This document shows positions 21,425 through 32,018 of a stretch of 64,000 nt of DNA, piece by piece. The notes beneath the pieces were generated by a model. It was not told where the DNA came from. It made no database searches and worked only from the letters and a program-made list of their open reading frames with translations. The position numbers and the translations under genes are program-made. Every line of letters begins with the position of its first letter. Within the stretch, counting starts at the first letter, position 1. This DNA comes from Selaginella moellendorffii (Eukaryota; Streptophyta; Lycopodiopsida; Selaginellales; Selaginellaceae), in assembly GCF_000143415.4 (NCBI RefSeq), contig NW_003314264.1:1614480-1678479 (forward strand). The letters run 5' to 3'.

Positions 21425-21860
21425 CTGAGTAGTGGATTCCATCCAGATTTCTCTCCCAGATCTGTGAGTGGAGCCTCTTCTCTGCTAAGTCGCTGTGTGC
21501 CTTGAGCGCCACCATGAAAGTCTGAGCGTTTGGCTGCTGGCTTGCTCATAGCACTCAAGAGCAAAGGTTGTTCTCAGCATATCCCAGGAAACAATGTTTT
21601 GCTACTCCATGCAAAGTCTCAGCGTTTGGAGGCAGGCCAGCTTCTCGTTGCATCTGATAGAAGACGTGCTGTCCCATGATGATCGTGTTCCAGGCAACCA
21701 ACGTCATGTTTATTTGTCCTCCTGAACACTTCTGATGCTTCCATGAGGCTGCTTGCAACGAATTTGAATTTGCGAGGTAGACCAACCTATCCTGTTCTTC
21801 GTCCCATCCTGTTGAACAACCTGTGTTGCAAGCCGCAGTGTAGACTTCGACCATACTTTC
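21425..21860 (-). pseudogene. PPR-like gene fossil, unit 1
   Basis: Minus-strand frames hold broken pentatricopeptide-repeat phrases: VAWNT followed by VFYQMQRE and LPPNAETLHG, then after frame changes a QPNAQTF and an ALKA..DLAEKRLHSQI stretch. These match the layout of plant PLS-type PPR repeats. Stops and frameshifts interrupt it, and no intact start or RNA-editing tail is present. The same fossil occurs in units 2 and 3. It lies downstream of the His-rich gene on the same strand. A DUF26-type reading of the cysteines was considered and fits worse. Confidence 0.6.
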
Positions 21861-22070
21861 ACAATTGCACTTGCTTGAATGATGCTCTTGACTCTGGAGA
21901 AACTTATCTGGCCGCTATGCCCTGACTGCTTCTTCTCATCGGAGCGCCTGCAAGAACACAGAGCAAAAGTAGTACGTTACCTTTTCTCAAACCTTTCGTC
22001 TCAAGAAACTTCTCTGGCCTTTGGAGGTGCACTAACGTCTGCTCCCCCGTCACTCTAGAGGATAGCTCAG

Positions 22071-22301
22071 TCAAATCGAAACTTGGTAGTTTCTTGCTCT
22101 ATTTTCCAGTCCATGTTCCAAGCCACCTGTGCAATAACTTCCAAGTCTGGTGACTTCCACCAGTTGACCCTTGTATGTGATCTTCACTGTCCGTGAGCAA
22201 GAGCCTGATGTCTTCTTGCTCTGCAACTTCATCTCCTTGAAGATTGTTTGTACACAATCTTCCATGTGACAACGCATGCACTGTGCTGACTTACGCGTCA
22301 C
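22071..22301 (-). CDS. Unknown conserved ORF directly after the His-rich gene, unit 1
   Basis: 76 codons starting 10 nt inside the end of the His-rich ORF (start MTRKSAQCMRCHMEDC). It is kept in all three units. In unit 3 the same frame stays open for 199 codons (46987-47586), while small indels truncate it in units 1 and 2. The TAA stop of the His-rich ORF lies inside a perfect GTAAGT donor, so this may be an alternative 3' exon rather than a separate gene. No family recognised; it may be non-coding. Confidence 0.35.
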   Translation of the reverse strand: MTRKSAQCMRCHMEDCVQTIFKEMKLQSKKTSGSCSRTVKITYKGQLVEVTRLGSYCTGGLEHGLENRARNYQVSI

Positions 22302-23040
22302 TGCCAGTGTTGGCAGGACACTTTGAGGAGAATCCTAGAGTGCCATTGCTGTGCGAACCACGAGTGTGAGCTTCCAGCTGTTTCTTCTCAGTCGGAGGAT
22401 CGTCCACCACAACTTCGATCTGCCACCCGGGATCCTGAAAGATCACATTACTGCGCTGCTTCCTTCGAGATAACATCCATCGCACGAGCAAAAAGCACGC
22501 GAGCAGCACCAAGATCGCAACCAAAACCCAGAGAAGAAGCTGGAGCAGCGACCACGGCGTCCTCCGAACCACTGTAACTACTGCTGCGGGTGTTGGTGTG
22601 GCCACTGCTGCGTCGTGACCGTCGCGACGACGATGGTGGTGGTGGTGGTGGTGGTGGTGGTGGTGGTGGTTGTGGCGTCCTCCATGGTGGTGACCATGGT
22701 GGTGACCATGGTGATGGTGGTGAACAACCAGAGGAGCTCCATCACCGTGATGATGATGGTACACTGGATGGTGGTGGCGAGCATGATCAAGGATAGCAGG
22801 CGCTGGAGCTAGATGAGCAGGGTGGCCGTGAGCAGGGTGAACGAAAGCAGCTGGCGCTGGGGCTCGATCTTGAAGAACTGGAGCTAAAGCTGGTGCTGGC
22901 TCGTGGCCTTGGTGTCCATGGTGGTGTGCTGGATGTGCTAGAGTTGGAGCTCGCGGGTGTAAAGCTCGGTGATGGCCGCCATGCCAGGGCGCTTGAGCTC
23001 GGCGGGCAAGCATTAGGGCGGCGTGAGCACCAGAGACCAT
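22291..23040 (-). CDS. Histidine-rich single-pass membrane protein, copy A
   Basis: 249 codons. Residues 1-90 are rich in Ala, Pro and His (APALAP, HPAH repeats). A central tract has HHHHHGHHHG blocks and a run of about 12 His, encoded by a CAC microsatellite. One transmembrane segment (WSLLQLLLWVLVAILVLLAC) is followed by a basic cluster (RRKQR) and a short polar tail. By the positive-inside rule the tail would be cytosolic and the His-rich part outside or lumenal. Metal binding is a reasonable guess only. No signal peptide and no family I recognise. The start follows a donor-like CAGGTAAGC, so the true first exon is uncertain. Confidence 0.65.
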   Translation of the reverse strand: MVSGAHAALMLARRAQAPWHGGHHRALHPRAPTLAHPAHHHGHQGHEPAPALAPVLQDRAPAPAAFVHPAHGHPAHLAPAPAILDHARHHHPVYHHHHGDGAPLVVHHHHHGHHHGHHHGGRHNHHHHHHHHHHHHRRRDGHDAAVATPTPAAVVTVVRRTPWSLLQLLLWVLVAILVLLACFLLVRWMLSRRKQRSNVIFQDPGWQIEVVVDDPPTEKKQLEAHTRGSHSNGTLGFSSKCPANTGSDA

Positions 23041-23571
23041 GGCTTACCTGACGAGAGCTTCGACAATAGAAAAATCCAAGCAAGAAAGGTTATAACCTAA
23101 CCCTTGACTTAGAAAAACTTTTGGCTTTGTGAAAAAAAAAACGAGTAGACTCGAGAGCTGGTGACGCTGTAAGTGCCATCGGGCTTGAGCATGCCAAAGA
23201 GCCAAAACCTAGATGTGAACAGCGATTTAATCTCACAATCACGAAATGCTCTAGGTACAAATATTTCAAAAAGAGAAAACAACTTTAATTTGATGGCAAC
23301 TCCTTTTTAGGCTCAATCCTAATGTAGTGAACGAAACTTTTTTACTTGCTTTTCAAACCTCTGGAAACTTGGCACTCATTGAATGCAAGTCATGGTGGAG
23401 ACACAAGCCATCAGCATGCACAAACTACTTCCCTTTGAAAAAAACTGGGAAAAAGAAACACAAGATAAATGTCTATCCATTGCTGTTTACGGTGCAACAT
23501 CCATCCATAGCTCCCTCAACACCAGTAAAATTGGTCAAAACACCTGGAATGAACCAATAATCGAACATAGT

Positions 23572-23644
23572 TGGAGATACTGGGTATCGATCCCAGTGCC
23601 TCTCGCATGCTAAGTGAGCACTCTACCATCTGAGCTACATCCCC
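23572..23644 (-). tRNA. tRNA-Ala (AGC), copy 2
   Basis: 73 nt with the same fold and the G3-T70 pair as copy 1. The T-stem (CTGGG/CCCAG) is perfect here, but the anticodon stem has one A30-C40 mismatch. B-box is GATCGATAC. The anticodon loop TTAGCAT is unchanged. Confidence 0.83.
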
Positions 23645-24477
23645 TTAGCAAAGAAAGGGGAGTGCTAATCTTTTCTCTTCACCATTCTAATACTCATCCT
23701 TGGAGATTCTGGCATCTTTTGTTGCATTTCAAGAGCCTTTTGAGTGATGAGCTTTGGAAAGACCACCATGTCCAGCAGGTTTCTATAGGCAAGCAGCTGC
23801 ATCTGCAGGCAACCATAAAGAATGTTACTAATGTTTATAATAATAATACATAATATAGTAATAGTATTCACAAGAGGAGGACGAAAAGAGAGTGTTATTC
23901 AAGAGGATGAGTAAAGCAATACAAATCAATTGGTTAAACACTAATATTATTTGGTATTTTGGTTTGCTAGTAAACATATTTAGCTACATAATTGTATAGC
24001 TAAAAGTCTTTTAAAATGAGTATACAAAATTTCAAAATTGGAAATGTCACCTTTACATTCTTTCAAAGTTTAAATGCATTTTCTTTTGGTCTCTCATAGC
24101 CTCTGAACAAACAAATAGAGATATTGGGCACGCTTGATCAATTCAAAGAAACTAATTATTAAAAGATTACTAGGTGATGGATTTTGTTTCAAGGTGGCCT
24201 CTCTCCATTAAGCATGTTGTCCTACCTGGATCTTGTATAAAAACCAAACTAATGCCTTTAAAACTTGTAAGTTGTAACAAGGAAATCAATGCCTTCCTAT
24301 TGACCTCAAAACTTAATGTACTTCTAAGCATATCTGCTAATAAAGAGAGCCAGCTCAACAAAAGGAGTCATTAAAAAAAAATTAAATTTTTTTGGTACAC
24401 TAAAGAATATTTTCGTAATGTTTTAGTGGCAAACACGTATTTTAAACAAAATAGTAATTTAAATAATATTTAGATCT

Positions 24478-24619
24478 TGTGAGGTCTAAGTGTACGACTA
24501 CAATACCATATACTAATATTAGAGTAGTGGGACCACTCGCTCCTGTATATAAACTAAGGTTTTTGGGTTAATTAATATGCATATTTTCTGTATCCTTTTC
24601 CATATTTTATACATTCACA
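24478..24619 (+). repeat. 5' LTR of old Gypsy (unit 2)
   Basis: 142 bp with the same internal deletion as the unit 1 copy. It is followed by primer site TGGTGAAGATA. Confidence 0.9.
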
Positions 24620-24840
24620 TTGGTGAAGATATGGGGCACTTTTAATTGTCTTTGAAAAGTGCTTGAATTTGGGATTTTTGGTTTAGATCTACCTTTTGCA
24701 TCATCTAAATCTAGCTTTTTTCATTTCCTTTCTTTTATTTTCTCCTTTCAAAATTTAGTTTTTTGCATTGTCTAGATCTCCCTTTCCTTTTAGCCTTTTT
24801 TCATCTCTCTTCTTTTTCTCTTTTCTTTTCATTCATCTTG

Positions 24841-25757
24841 ATGGCAGATTCTCCTCCTTTGACTTTGGAGTAGCAATTGGTACAATTGCTTGATGCTATG
24901 CAATTGTAATTGAATAGCCAAACTTAATTGATGGTAGCATTAATATCACGTAGTACAACTCCTCCTGTTCTTGGTGCCAATTCTTGCTTTCAGTTCATGG
25001 GAATCCTAGGGATTATGTGTACCATTGATTTGATCACGTCACGGTGATTACCACATATCATTCTTGGGATAATACTTCACGTTTGCGTGAATTTCCCACA
25101 TGTTTTCAAGGGATGGCATTGGAGTGGTACAATGGTTTGAGCACAGCCACTTGTAGGGATTGGAGTGTTCTTTTGGACGTCTTTAAATATGTATTTAGAC
25201 ATGTTGATGATTGTGATGATGCTTTCCAACAATTGCATCATCTTTGTCAAGGGCTATCTGAGTCAATGATGCAATTTGGTGTTCGTTTCCAAAGCTTTTT
25301 GCTTCATGCAAAGCCAAATATATTGGAGCGGTTCAAACTAAGAATGTTGTGGCTAACACTTCGTCAAGATTTTGTCGGACTTATGCATGCATTTGCTCCC
25401 ACCACCCTTGACGATGTTTTTTGCTTGGCATAATGTTATAAAACATTGCCTCTTCCACTTCTCACTTCACGTTTTTCAGCTCCATTTCCTATGGGTGATG
25501 GTCTTGTTCCAATGGAGGTTGATGCTGCTACTGCTTAAGTCCAAGGACAAGGGTGAGGCTGTGGTCGTGGCCATGATATTTGTTATTGGGCATGTGATGA
25601 AGTTGGTCACATTTATCGGCGTTGTTGGTGTTTTCCAAATTGGTGGCCACCATTTCTTGGGTGGAGACCTTGGTGTCAACAACATCTCATTGGTGCTGTT
25701 ACAATGAAAGGTTTGAACACTGAGATGCATCTGGGAAACAAGGAGTCACACAAGTAA
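24841..25757 (+). pseudogene. gag remnant of old Gypsy (unit 2)
   Basis: The ATG is kept, followed by an early TAG. The longest open piece is 25044-25433. The zinc-knuckle region (about 25555-25640) is damaged. Near the end it keeps CTG GGA AAC, the frameshift heptamer in register. Confidence 0.82.
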
Positions 25758-26087
25758 CGGAGAGACCTTGAGTGAATAAGTCAGTGACCCCTCCATATTT
25801 CTTTCGGGAGTATCATCAAGGGGTTCACTTGGCACCAGTTCATCCAATGTTTACTTTCCAAACTCGTTTTAATAACAAACAGTCTCCTATTATTGGTTGA
25901 GACATGTTTGAATTTATCTTTTATTGCTCGACCTGTTGCCACACGTTGCCATCTACACTTGCATCATGCAGTGGAGTTAGTTTTCATTCTTTATGGCAAC
26001 AGCCGTACACATGCATATGCACGGGATGAGGCGGATTTAGTTGTGTGTGTGGGTGATCTTGAACTTGGGTTGCAATCATTACGGGTG

Positions 26088-27946
26088 TGTAAGCGACTAA
26101 TTTTTCCATTCTACTTTAGTCACTTAACCACACCTCCGACCATTTGGAGGAGTCTCATTCACAACCTCCATAAGTCCCATTCCGGACTTGGGGCTTGCTA
26201 GCCCCGAGAATGGCATCCATGCCACTCAACCTTTGCACTTGGTCCAAGTGCTCCACGTGTCCGATCCCATGACCGACACCCAAAGGTACCACTGACATCT
26301 CGGCCCGTTACACTAAGGCCATGCCCATTCACCTTTGTTGCGCAAATGGTCCAATACCACTTGCATCACCATCCCGTCTCTCCAAGACTGGGCCATCTGT
26401 CTACGAGGGGTCATCCTAGATCCACTCCTTAGCATCCTTAGGATGCCCACAGACCTGGGGAATCGCCTTCCCCAAAGTCCCTTTGTCAGTTCCTACCAAG
26501 TCCCTTTCTGCCCCTGGCCGTGTTTGCCAACACTGCCACTGGATCGAGGCCCACAGGCCCGACCACTAAGTCCCACGATCCTCTGGGACTTCCTCACCAC
26601 ACGACTGTGTCCTTGGTCACTATCCCAGAGGACTGCTCCTCTTCCTTTCCACAGTCTGGGCCTTTGGGACGACATTTCGGAACACCGTGGCCTTACGCGA
26701 GCCACCTGGGTACTCTCCCCACCTATCGCCTTTAGGTGCTCTAGCCATGGGCTTAGAGTGAGGTTCTGTTGAGCCACGCCTGGTATCCAAGTAGGTAGTG
26801 CCACCCACACTTGGACTGGGAGCATCGGCCAGTCGATCTCCCAGGGGAACTAGAGCCGGCTCTTGAACACTTCACCAAGCTACCCCGCTTGTCGGTCCGT
26901 ATTCACTCTAGTCTTGGACTTCCCAGTGGTCAGTTCATCACCCAACACTGGGTCTGGCCTTCCTGGGCCAAACTGGCCTTTCCTGGCCAAACTGGCTCCA
27001 CTCCAGTCCTCCCCCCCACTATACTTTTGGAGCTCACCAAACCCCCCAGGGTCTAGGAGACGAACGCTTTGGGCTTTCACCCTCTCAGACTCGAACTCGG
27101 ACTCGGACTCGGACTCAGACTCAGACTCGGACTCGGACTCGGACTCGGGCTCGGGCTCGGTCTCAGCCTTGGCCTCGGTCTCGGTCTCGGTCCCGGTCCC
27201 GGTCTCGGTCTCGGTCCCGGTCTCGGTCTCGGTCTCGGTCCCGGTCTCGGTCTCGACCTCGGACTCCATCTCGGGTCCTTCTCGGACTCCATCTCGGACT
27301 CCATCTCGGACTCCGTCTCAGTCCATCTCGGACTCCATCTCGGACTCCGTCTCGGTCCATCTCGGACTCCATCTCGGGTCCATCTCGGACTCCGTCTCGG
27401 TCCACCTCGGACTCCATCTCGGACTCCATCTCGGACTCCATCTCGGGTCCATCTCGGACTCCATCTCAGACTCCATCTCGGGTCCATCTCAGACTCCGTC
27501 TCAGTCCACCTCGGACTCCACTTCAGGTCCATCTCGGACTCCATATCGGACTCCATCTCGGACTCCACTTCGGGTCCATCTCGGACTCCATATCGGACTC
27601 CATCTCGGGTCCATCTCGGACTCCGTCTCGGTCCACCTCGGACTCCACTTCGGGTCCATCTCGGACTCCATATCGGACTCCAACTAGGGTCCGCCTCGGA
27701 CTCCATCTCGGACACTTCCACGTGTCATGTGTTGGTCCTTTTTGGGTCCCTTTTTGGAGCCTCGCTTATTGCTCGCTTCATGCTTGTTCCTCGAGCACTT
27801 TTGTTGGGAATTCCACTCCCGCTCTCAACCTTCCAAGTCGGAGCTTTTAGTCCAAACGTATTACGCTCGTTTGGCTTTTGCTTCGGCCACTACCACATGG
27901 CACCCTTCCGGCTCCACTTTGGGGCCTAGGGATTTTGTGTCTCACA
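26088..27946 (-). repeat. 3' LTR of the non-coding element
   Basis: 1859 bp. In plus orientation it begins TGTAAGCGAC and ends GTCTCACA. It holds the simple-repeat tract at about 27085-27700. Confidence 0.93.
27085..27700. repeat. CTCGGACTCCAT / CTCGGT simple-repeat tract in left LTR
   Basis: Irregular 6- to 12-bp tandem words built on CTCGGACTC, CTCGGTC and CTCGGACTCCAT. Because the period is a multiple of three, several frames stay open and give artificial Ser-Asp, Gly-Leu or Arg-Thr-Pro repeats, which should not be read as proteins. Confidence 0.95.
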
Positions 27947-30900
27947 ACTCCACCACCCATAGACGAAGTTCAATGTCCTCATCAAACGGTAAACCATTTT
28001 ATAAAGTAACACCCGCATGTGTTACCATTTCCATCCTTGGCACCTAGCCAATATTTGTCAATGGTTTGACATTGAAGGCTCACCATGCCTTGCCCATCCT
28101 CTAAGGTGGATCGTCTCTCCAACTTAGAGACTCACTTGACCACCTGGGGTGGGTTGCTCCTTTTTATTGGTTCAGTTCTCGCTAAACCCGTGAGAGATAC
28201 CCTCTCTAACTCAATTCCACTACTCATTCTTGAGTAGTCACAGATTCCATTGATCTACCTTTGCACTTTGGAATGTTTACTTTTGACTTCTTGAAGTCAA
28301 TTTCCTAGGTGTCTCTGACACCTTGCCTTGCACATTTTGTGCAACTCCACTTCCCCTCCTAGGAAGTTCTGCACTCGAGGGCACCCTCATCCTCTTTTCT
28401 ATTTTTGTGCCACCATTGGCATTACGTTCCATTTATCATTATTTGTGCTAGGGCTGTCCACGGCCCTATCTTTTGGCTATTTAGTTGCTCCCTCACTTGG
28501 AGCCTTTCTTTTGCCAAATTGGAGCACTTGGGAATCCATCCTTGGAAGTCCACTTCTTTTTCCGCAATCCGTTAGCATCAAACACATTAGTGTTCCTTGG
28601 CTAACTTTGCCACTTGGATTCTTTCCAATGGATTCCACGGCCCTATCTTGGGCACTCGTCTTTCGCTCCTATCCTTGGATTGTTGCACCAAGCAACATAG
28701 GATCATTACCTCCCTCCTTGAGGTATTCTTTTGATTCCATAGCAAAGACTTTACTTTGCCAAGTCCAAAGGGTGCTCACCCCTAGTACGTCTCTTTAGCA
28801 TTTCCTCCTGTGGGCTCTATCCACGGCCCAACTTTTGAGACCCTCCCTTGGATCTTTTATAGAGACTATTTTCCTCGGACTTACTATGCCATAGCCGTGA
28901 CATAGCTCATTTCCCATAGGTGCTCTTCCCACTTGGTCCCTTTGACCAAGCCACACCATTATCAGTAGTTCAAATCAACACCTTGAACTAGGAATCATAT
29001 CCCTTAACCCAAACAAAGACCTTGTCCTTGTTTAGCCACAAGATCACCTAGTGATCTCATCTTGACCCCTTAATAGGTCTACCAATAGGGACTAGGTCTT
29101 CCAGACCCTTCTAAATTGTTGACTATGACCCCGGGGGCATCCCCCACACTTGGCGGTGTGCCCAAGCCAGCCCTTCTGGCCAAGGATCCATAGCAACTGG
29201 GACTAGGTGTCCCCATCTCATTCACCACGTCCTTGGTGCCCTTTGCACCAAAGTGTTCAAGTTAGATATGCCGAGCTTTCACTCTAAACAATCTAACCGT
29301 GTATCACGACTCCGAGGCATCCCTCACTTGGCGGTGTGCCCAAACCAGTCCCCTCACTGAGAGTCCATGACCACCGAAATATGAGTGTCCTCATATTCCA
29401 AACCATCACCACGCCCTAGTGATTTGGGACTCGAACCCAAGCACTATAGGGTCGGGACTTGAACCCAACCTCCGTATATGCATCTATAGACGGCATCACC
29501 TAGGATGCCTGGCGTGACTCCCCACGCCAGTGCACCAACTTATACTCAAAGTGCGCTACAGATCACAGCTTAGGAACCTAGTTCCTCCACATTGCCAAGT
29601 CCTCTCACTTGACAAGTCTGTGATCATGCATGGACTCCTCCATGCTTGGCCCCATGGCCCACCCTTTTTGAAGTTATCACCTTCAACTAGGGTATTTGTT
29701 CCCCTGACTTGCCAATCTCGCTTTGGCAAGTCCTCCGACCACTGTAACATGGTTCCTGCACAAGCGTGAAAGCTCTTGATCATCGACTTTTGTTCAAAGC
29801 CCTCTCTTTGAACACTCAAGAACTACTTCCCTAACCTTGATAGCCTTGCCTCATGGCAAGCTTCAAGACCACGCTTCTGCTGCGCCACTCTGATTTCGCG
29901 CGTTCCATGAACCATTTACACTTGGCCTTTCTAGGTACTAAGCTACCTAGAATCGCCTTTGGGAACCTTGAAGGAACTCTGTCCCTCAGCTTGCTAAGGC
30001 CTCCCTTTTTGCAAGCCTTCCAAATGCCACATAGTCTAACATGGACAATTCCATATTTTAGACTCTCCATGGCATCACGGTTGCTAGCGGCAACACCCTT
30101 GAGCCCCCACTTGATTCTCCACTCCCAGCTGGCATAACCAACCTTGGTTATGCCCTTTGATTCCTACGGTTCGGTTCTATCCCCTTACTTCTTGCTTTTT
30201 GGCTTCACACCTTTCCTTTGGTCATTCTCCTCCAGACCAGGAGGATAGCTTTGCACTTTCTATCTTGCTTTAGCAAGTATTCTTAGGGATGAACCTACCC
30301 AATAGCCTAGGGAGTGGTTCCTCAATCCGGGTATGCTCACCTTATAATCCCACACACTGGGATTACATTGTTGCTTATGGGCCTTTACATGCCCATCACT
30401 AGCCTTGCCAAAATTCCATTTTTGGCTTTGTCCAACTCGGGTAGACAGTCCTCTCCTGTCTCCGCAACCTTGGACATTTGGATAGCACCTTCTATCCATC
30501 ATTCACTAGGGACTTAGTCCCTTGGGCTTTATCCATTGCCCTCGCGACATCAAACACCACCTTCTGGTGTTCTAGAGTGTTCGGGTGTCCCAATGATGGC
30601 TTTCTTGACAATGAGTATTTCCTTTTATGACATTGACTTACTATATCGCAACACAAGCAACTTATCCCCCTTAAGGGTATATCCAACTTCCCTATGCTAT
30701 TAAGAAGTCTTGGGTAGCTACCTTCTACCCGTTTAACCAGTTATTTTGCACCTCTTGCTTAGTTGCCTCATAGTTGTCAAGTCCTACAACTCATTGCTTG
30801 GTGCTTTCACACCTCCATCATTATCTGGGTCACCACACTCCAACTGCATGCTCTGCAACTTAGGCTATGCTATTCCCATTTTCATTGGGATTCCTTTGGC

Positions 30901-32018
30901 AAGGGGTTCTCATGAACCCACCAACATAGCCTCAAGGTATCACACTTTGGCACATTTGGTGTCTCCACACCATCGGCTCCACGAGCCTACCTCTATGACA
31001 TTTCCCCTTCGTGTCTAAGTCTTTGCCAAGACCAACACCGCTCTTTCTTATGCCAACCATCCATTAGCACTGCACCATAGAGGTCACACACAACTTTATG
31101 TCAAAGTTGTTTTCTTCTGGGAACACCTTTCCCATAACTTTAGCATGGCACATTCTGCCATTGATGAGATACCCTCTATTCTCATCCTTGGATTCTATGA
31201 TCCCCCCCCATCCTTTGTGGGGTACAACACACCTCAGTCCAAATGCTTCCATCAGTCCTTTTAGGACCATCCGTTGACTCTACTTGAGTCATCCAGCAGT
31301 TTTGGACTTGGTTAATCCACAGACCCGTAAGGTCCTACTTGTGAGGCACTAGCTCACTGGAATACACTTCTTGCATTCCTGTCCTACTCAAAAGGACTAT
31401 TTTCACAAGTGTTACTCCGACACTTGATTTTGTTCTCTGGGGGCAACCTTTGCCCCTTAGGACTACTTGTCCATGTGATGAGAACACCAACTCATCCACT
31501 TAATACACCCCCAACTCCTTGGGTTGTTCCAGCATTTATTAGAGGTAGCCCCGGCTACCTTTTCAAGGGCTTGAGTCCTCTTCCGTATTTGACCTCCCAC
31601 GGTCATTACTTTTGGTCTCACATTCATGAGCACCAACCTCAACTATATGAGGAAAATCTTGTGATTCCTTTATTGCTTTGGAGTCTTTATCTTTCCCGTG
31701 ATCCCAACTGTAGTTGTTTACCACAACTACATTAGCCAGTTTGCTAAGTCAAACGCTCATCTGGATCACATCCTCAACTTTTTTTTGAGGAAAACCATAT
31801 ACTGTTCCCAAGATCCCAAAGTCGCTCCATTATTGGCCCTTTTCTATCCACCACCCCGTCTACAAGTTCACACATGAACTGTAATGGAGAGCCATGTCTT
31901 CCCGACTTGCTACTCCTCAAGGATAGGCCCACTCCTCGGACCTTCCGATGCCAACACTAGTGGTGATATACTTAAGCACCAATAAAAGTCGGACTAAGGA
32001 ACAGCTCTGATACCAAAT
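27947..32018 (-). other. Interior of the non-coding element
   Basis: 4.07 kb without recognisable coding capacity. It begins (plus side) with a stretch whose minus-strand reading ATGGGTGGTGGAG is a plausible polypurine tract for the left LTR. An imperfect internal duplication is seen at about 29130-29180 and 29305-29355 (both contain CTTGGCGGTGTGCCCAA). Scattered minus-strand ORFs under 90 codons match no gag or pol motif I know. Confidence 0.7.
32004..32015 (-). other. Primer binding site, initiator tRNA-Met
   Basis: TGGTATCAGAGC on the minus strand, three bases from the right LTR. This is the standard plant initiator-Met primer site. Confidence 0.9.

Larger units (their letters stand above)
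51..23040. repeat. Tandem unit 1 (about 23.0 kb, inflated by retroelements)
   Basis: The unit is defined from one His-rich start codon to the next. It contains the upstream flank of copy 0, a tRNA-Ala gene, an AT-rich spacer carrying several LTR elements, a PPR-like fossil and His-rich copy A. Outside the insertions it aligns almost base for base with unit 2 (compare 20230-22290 with 38910-40971). It has about 530 bp of AT-rich sequence at roughly 153-680 that unit 2 lacks. Confidence 0.85.

Noticed and set aside
21555-21854. DUF26/Gnk2-like cysteine domain in the spacer ORF
   Set aside because: The cysteine spacing does not fit, while several phrases match PPR repeats in order.
22590-22812. 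Plus-strand ORFs rich in Gly or Val opposite the His-rich genes (also 41271-41490, 47875-48085)
   Set aside because: Antisense reading of the CAC microsatellite; the minus-strand frame is the one kept across copies.
27300-27700. CRISPR-like regular repeats
   Set aside because: The words are contiguous simple repeats without unique spacers, inside a plant LTR.
26863-27929. Long overlapping ORFs with Ser-Asp, Gly-Leu or Arg-Thr-Pro repeats (also 32742-33762)
   Set aside because: They are frame-independent products of a 6/12-bp simple repeat inside an LTR and exist on both strands.
28328-31735. ORFs of 60-156 codons inside the non-coding LTR element
   Set aside because: No gag, protease, RT or integrase motif, no consistent frame, and no match to a family I recognise.
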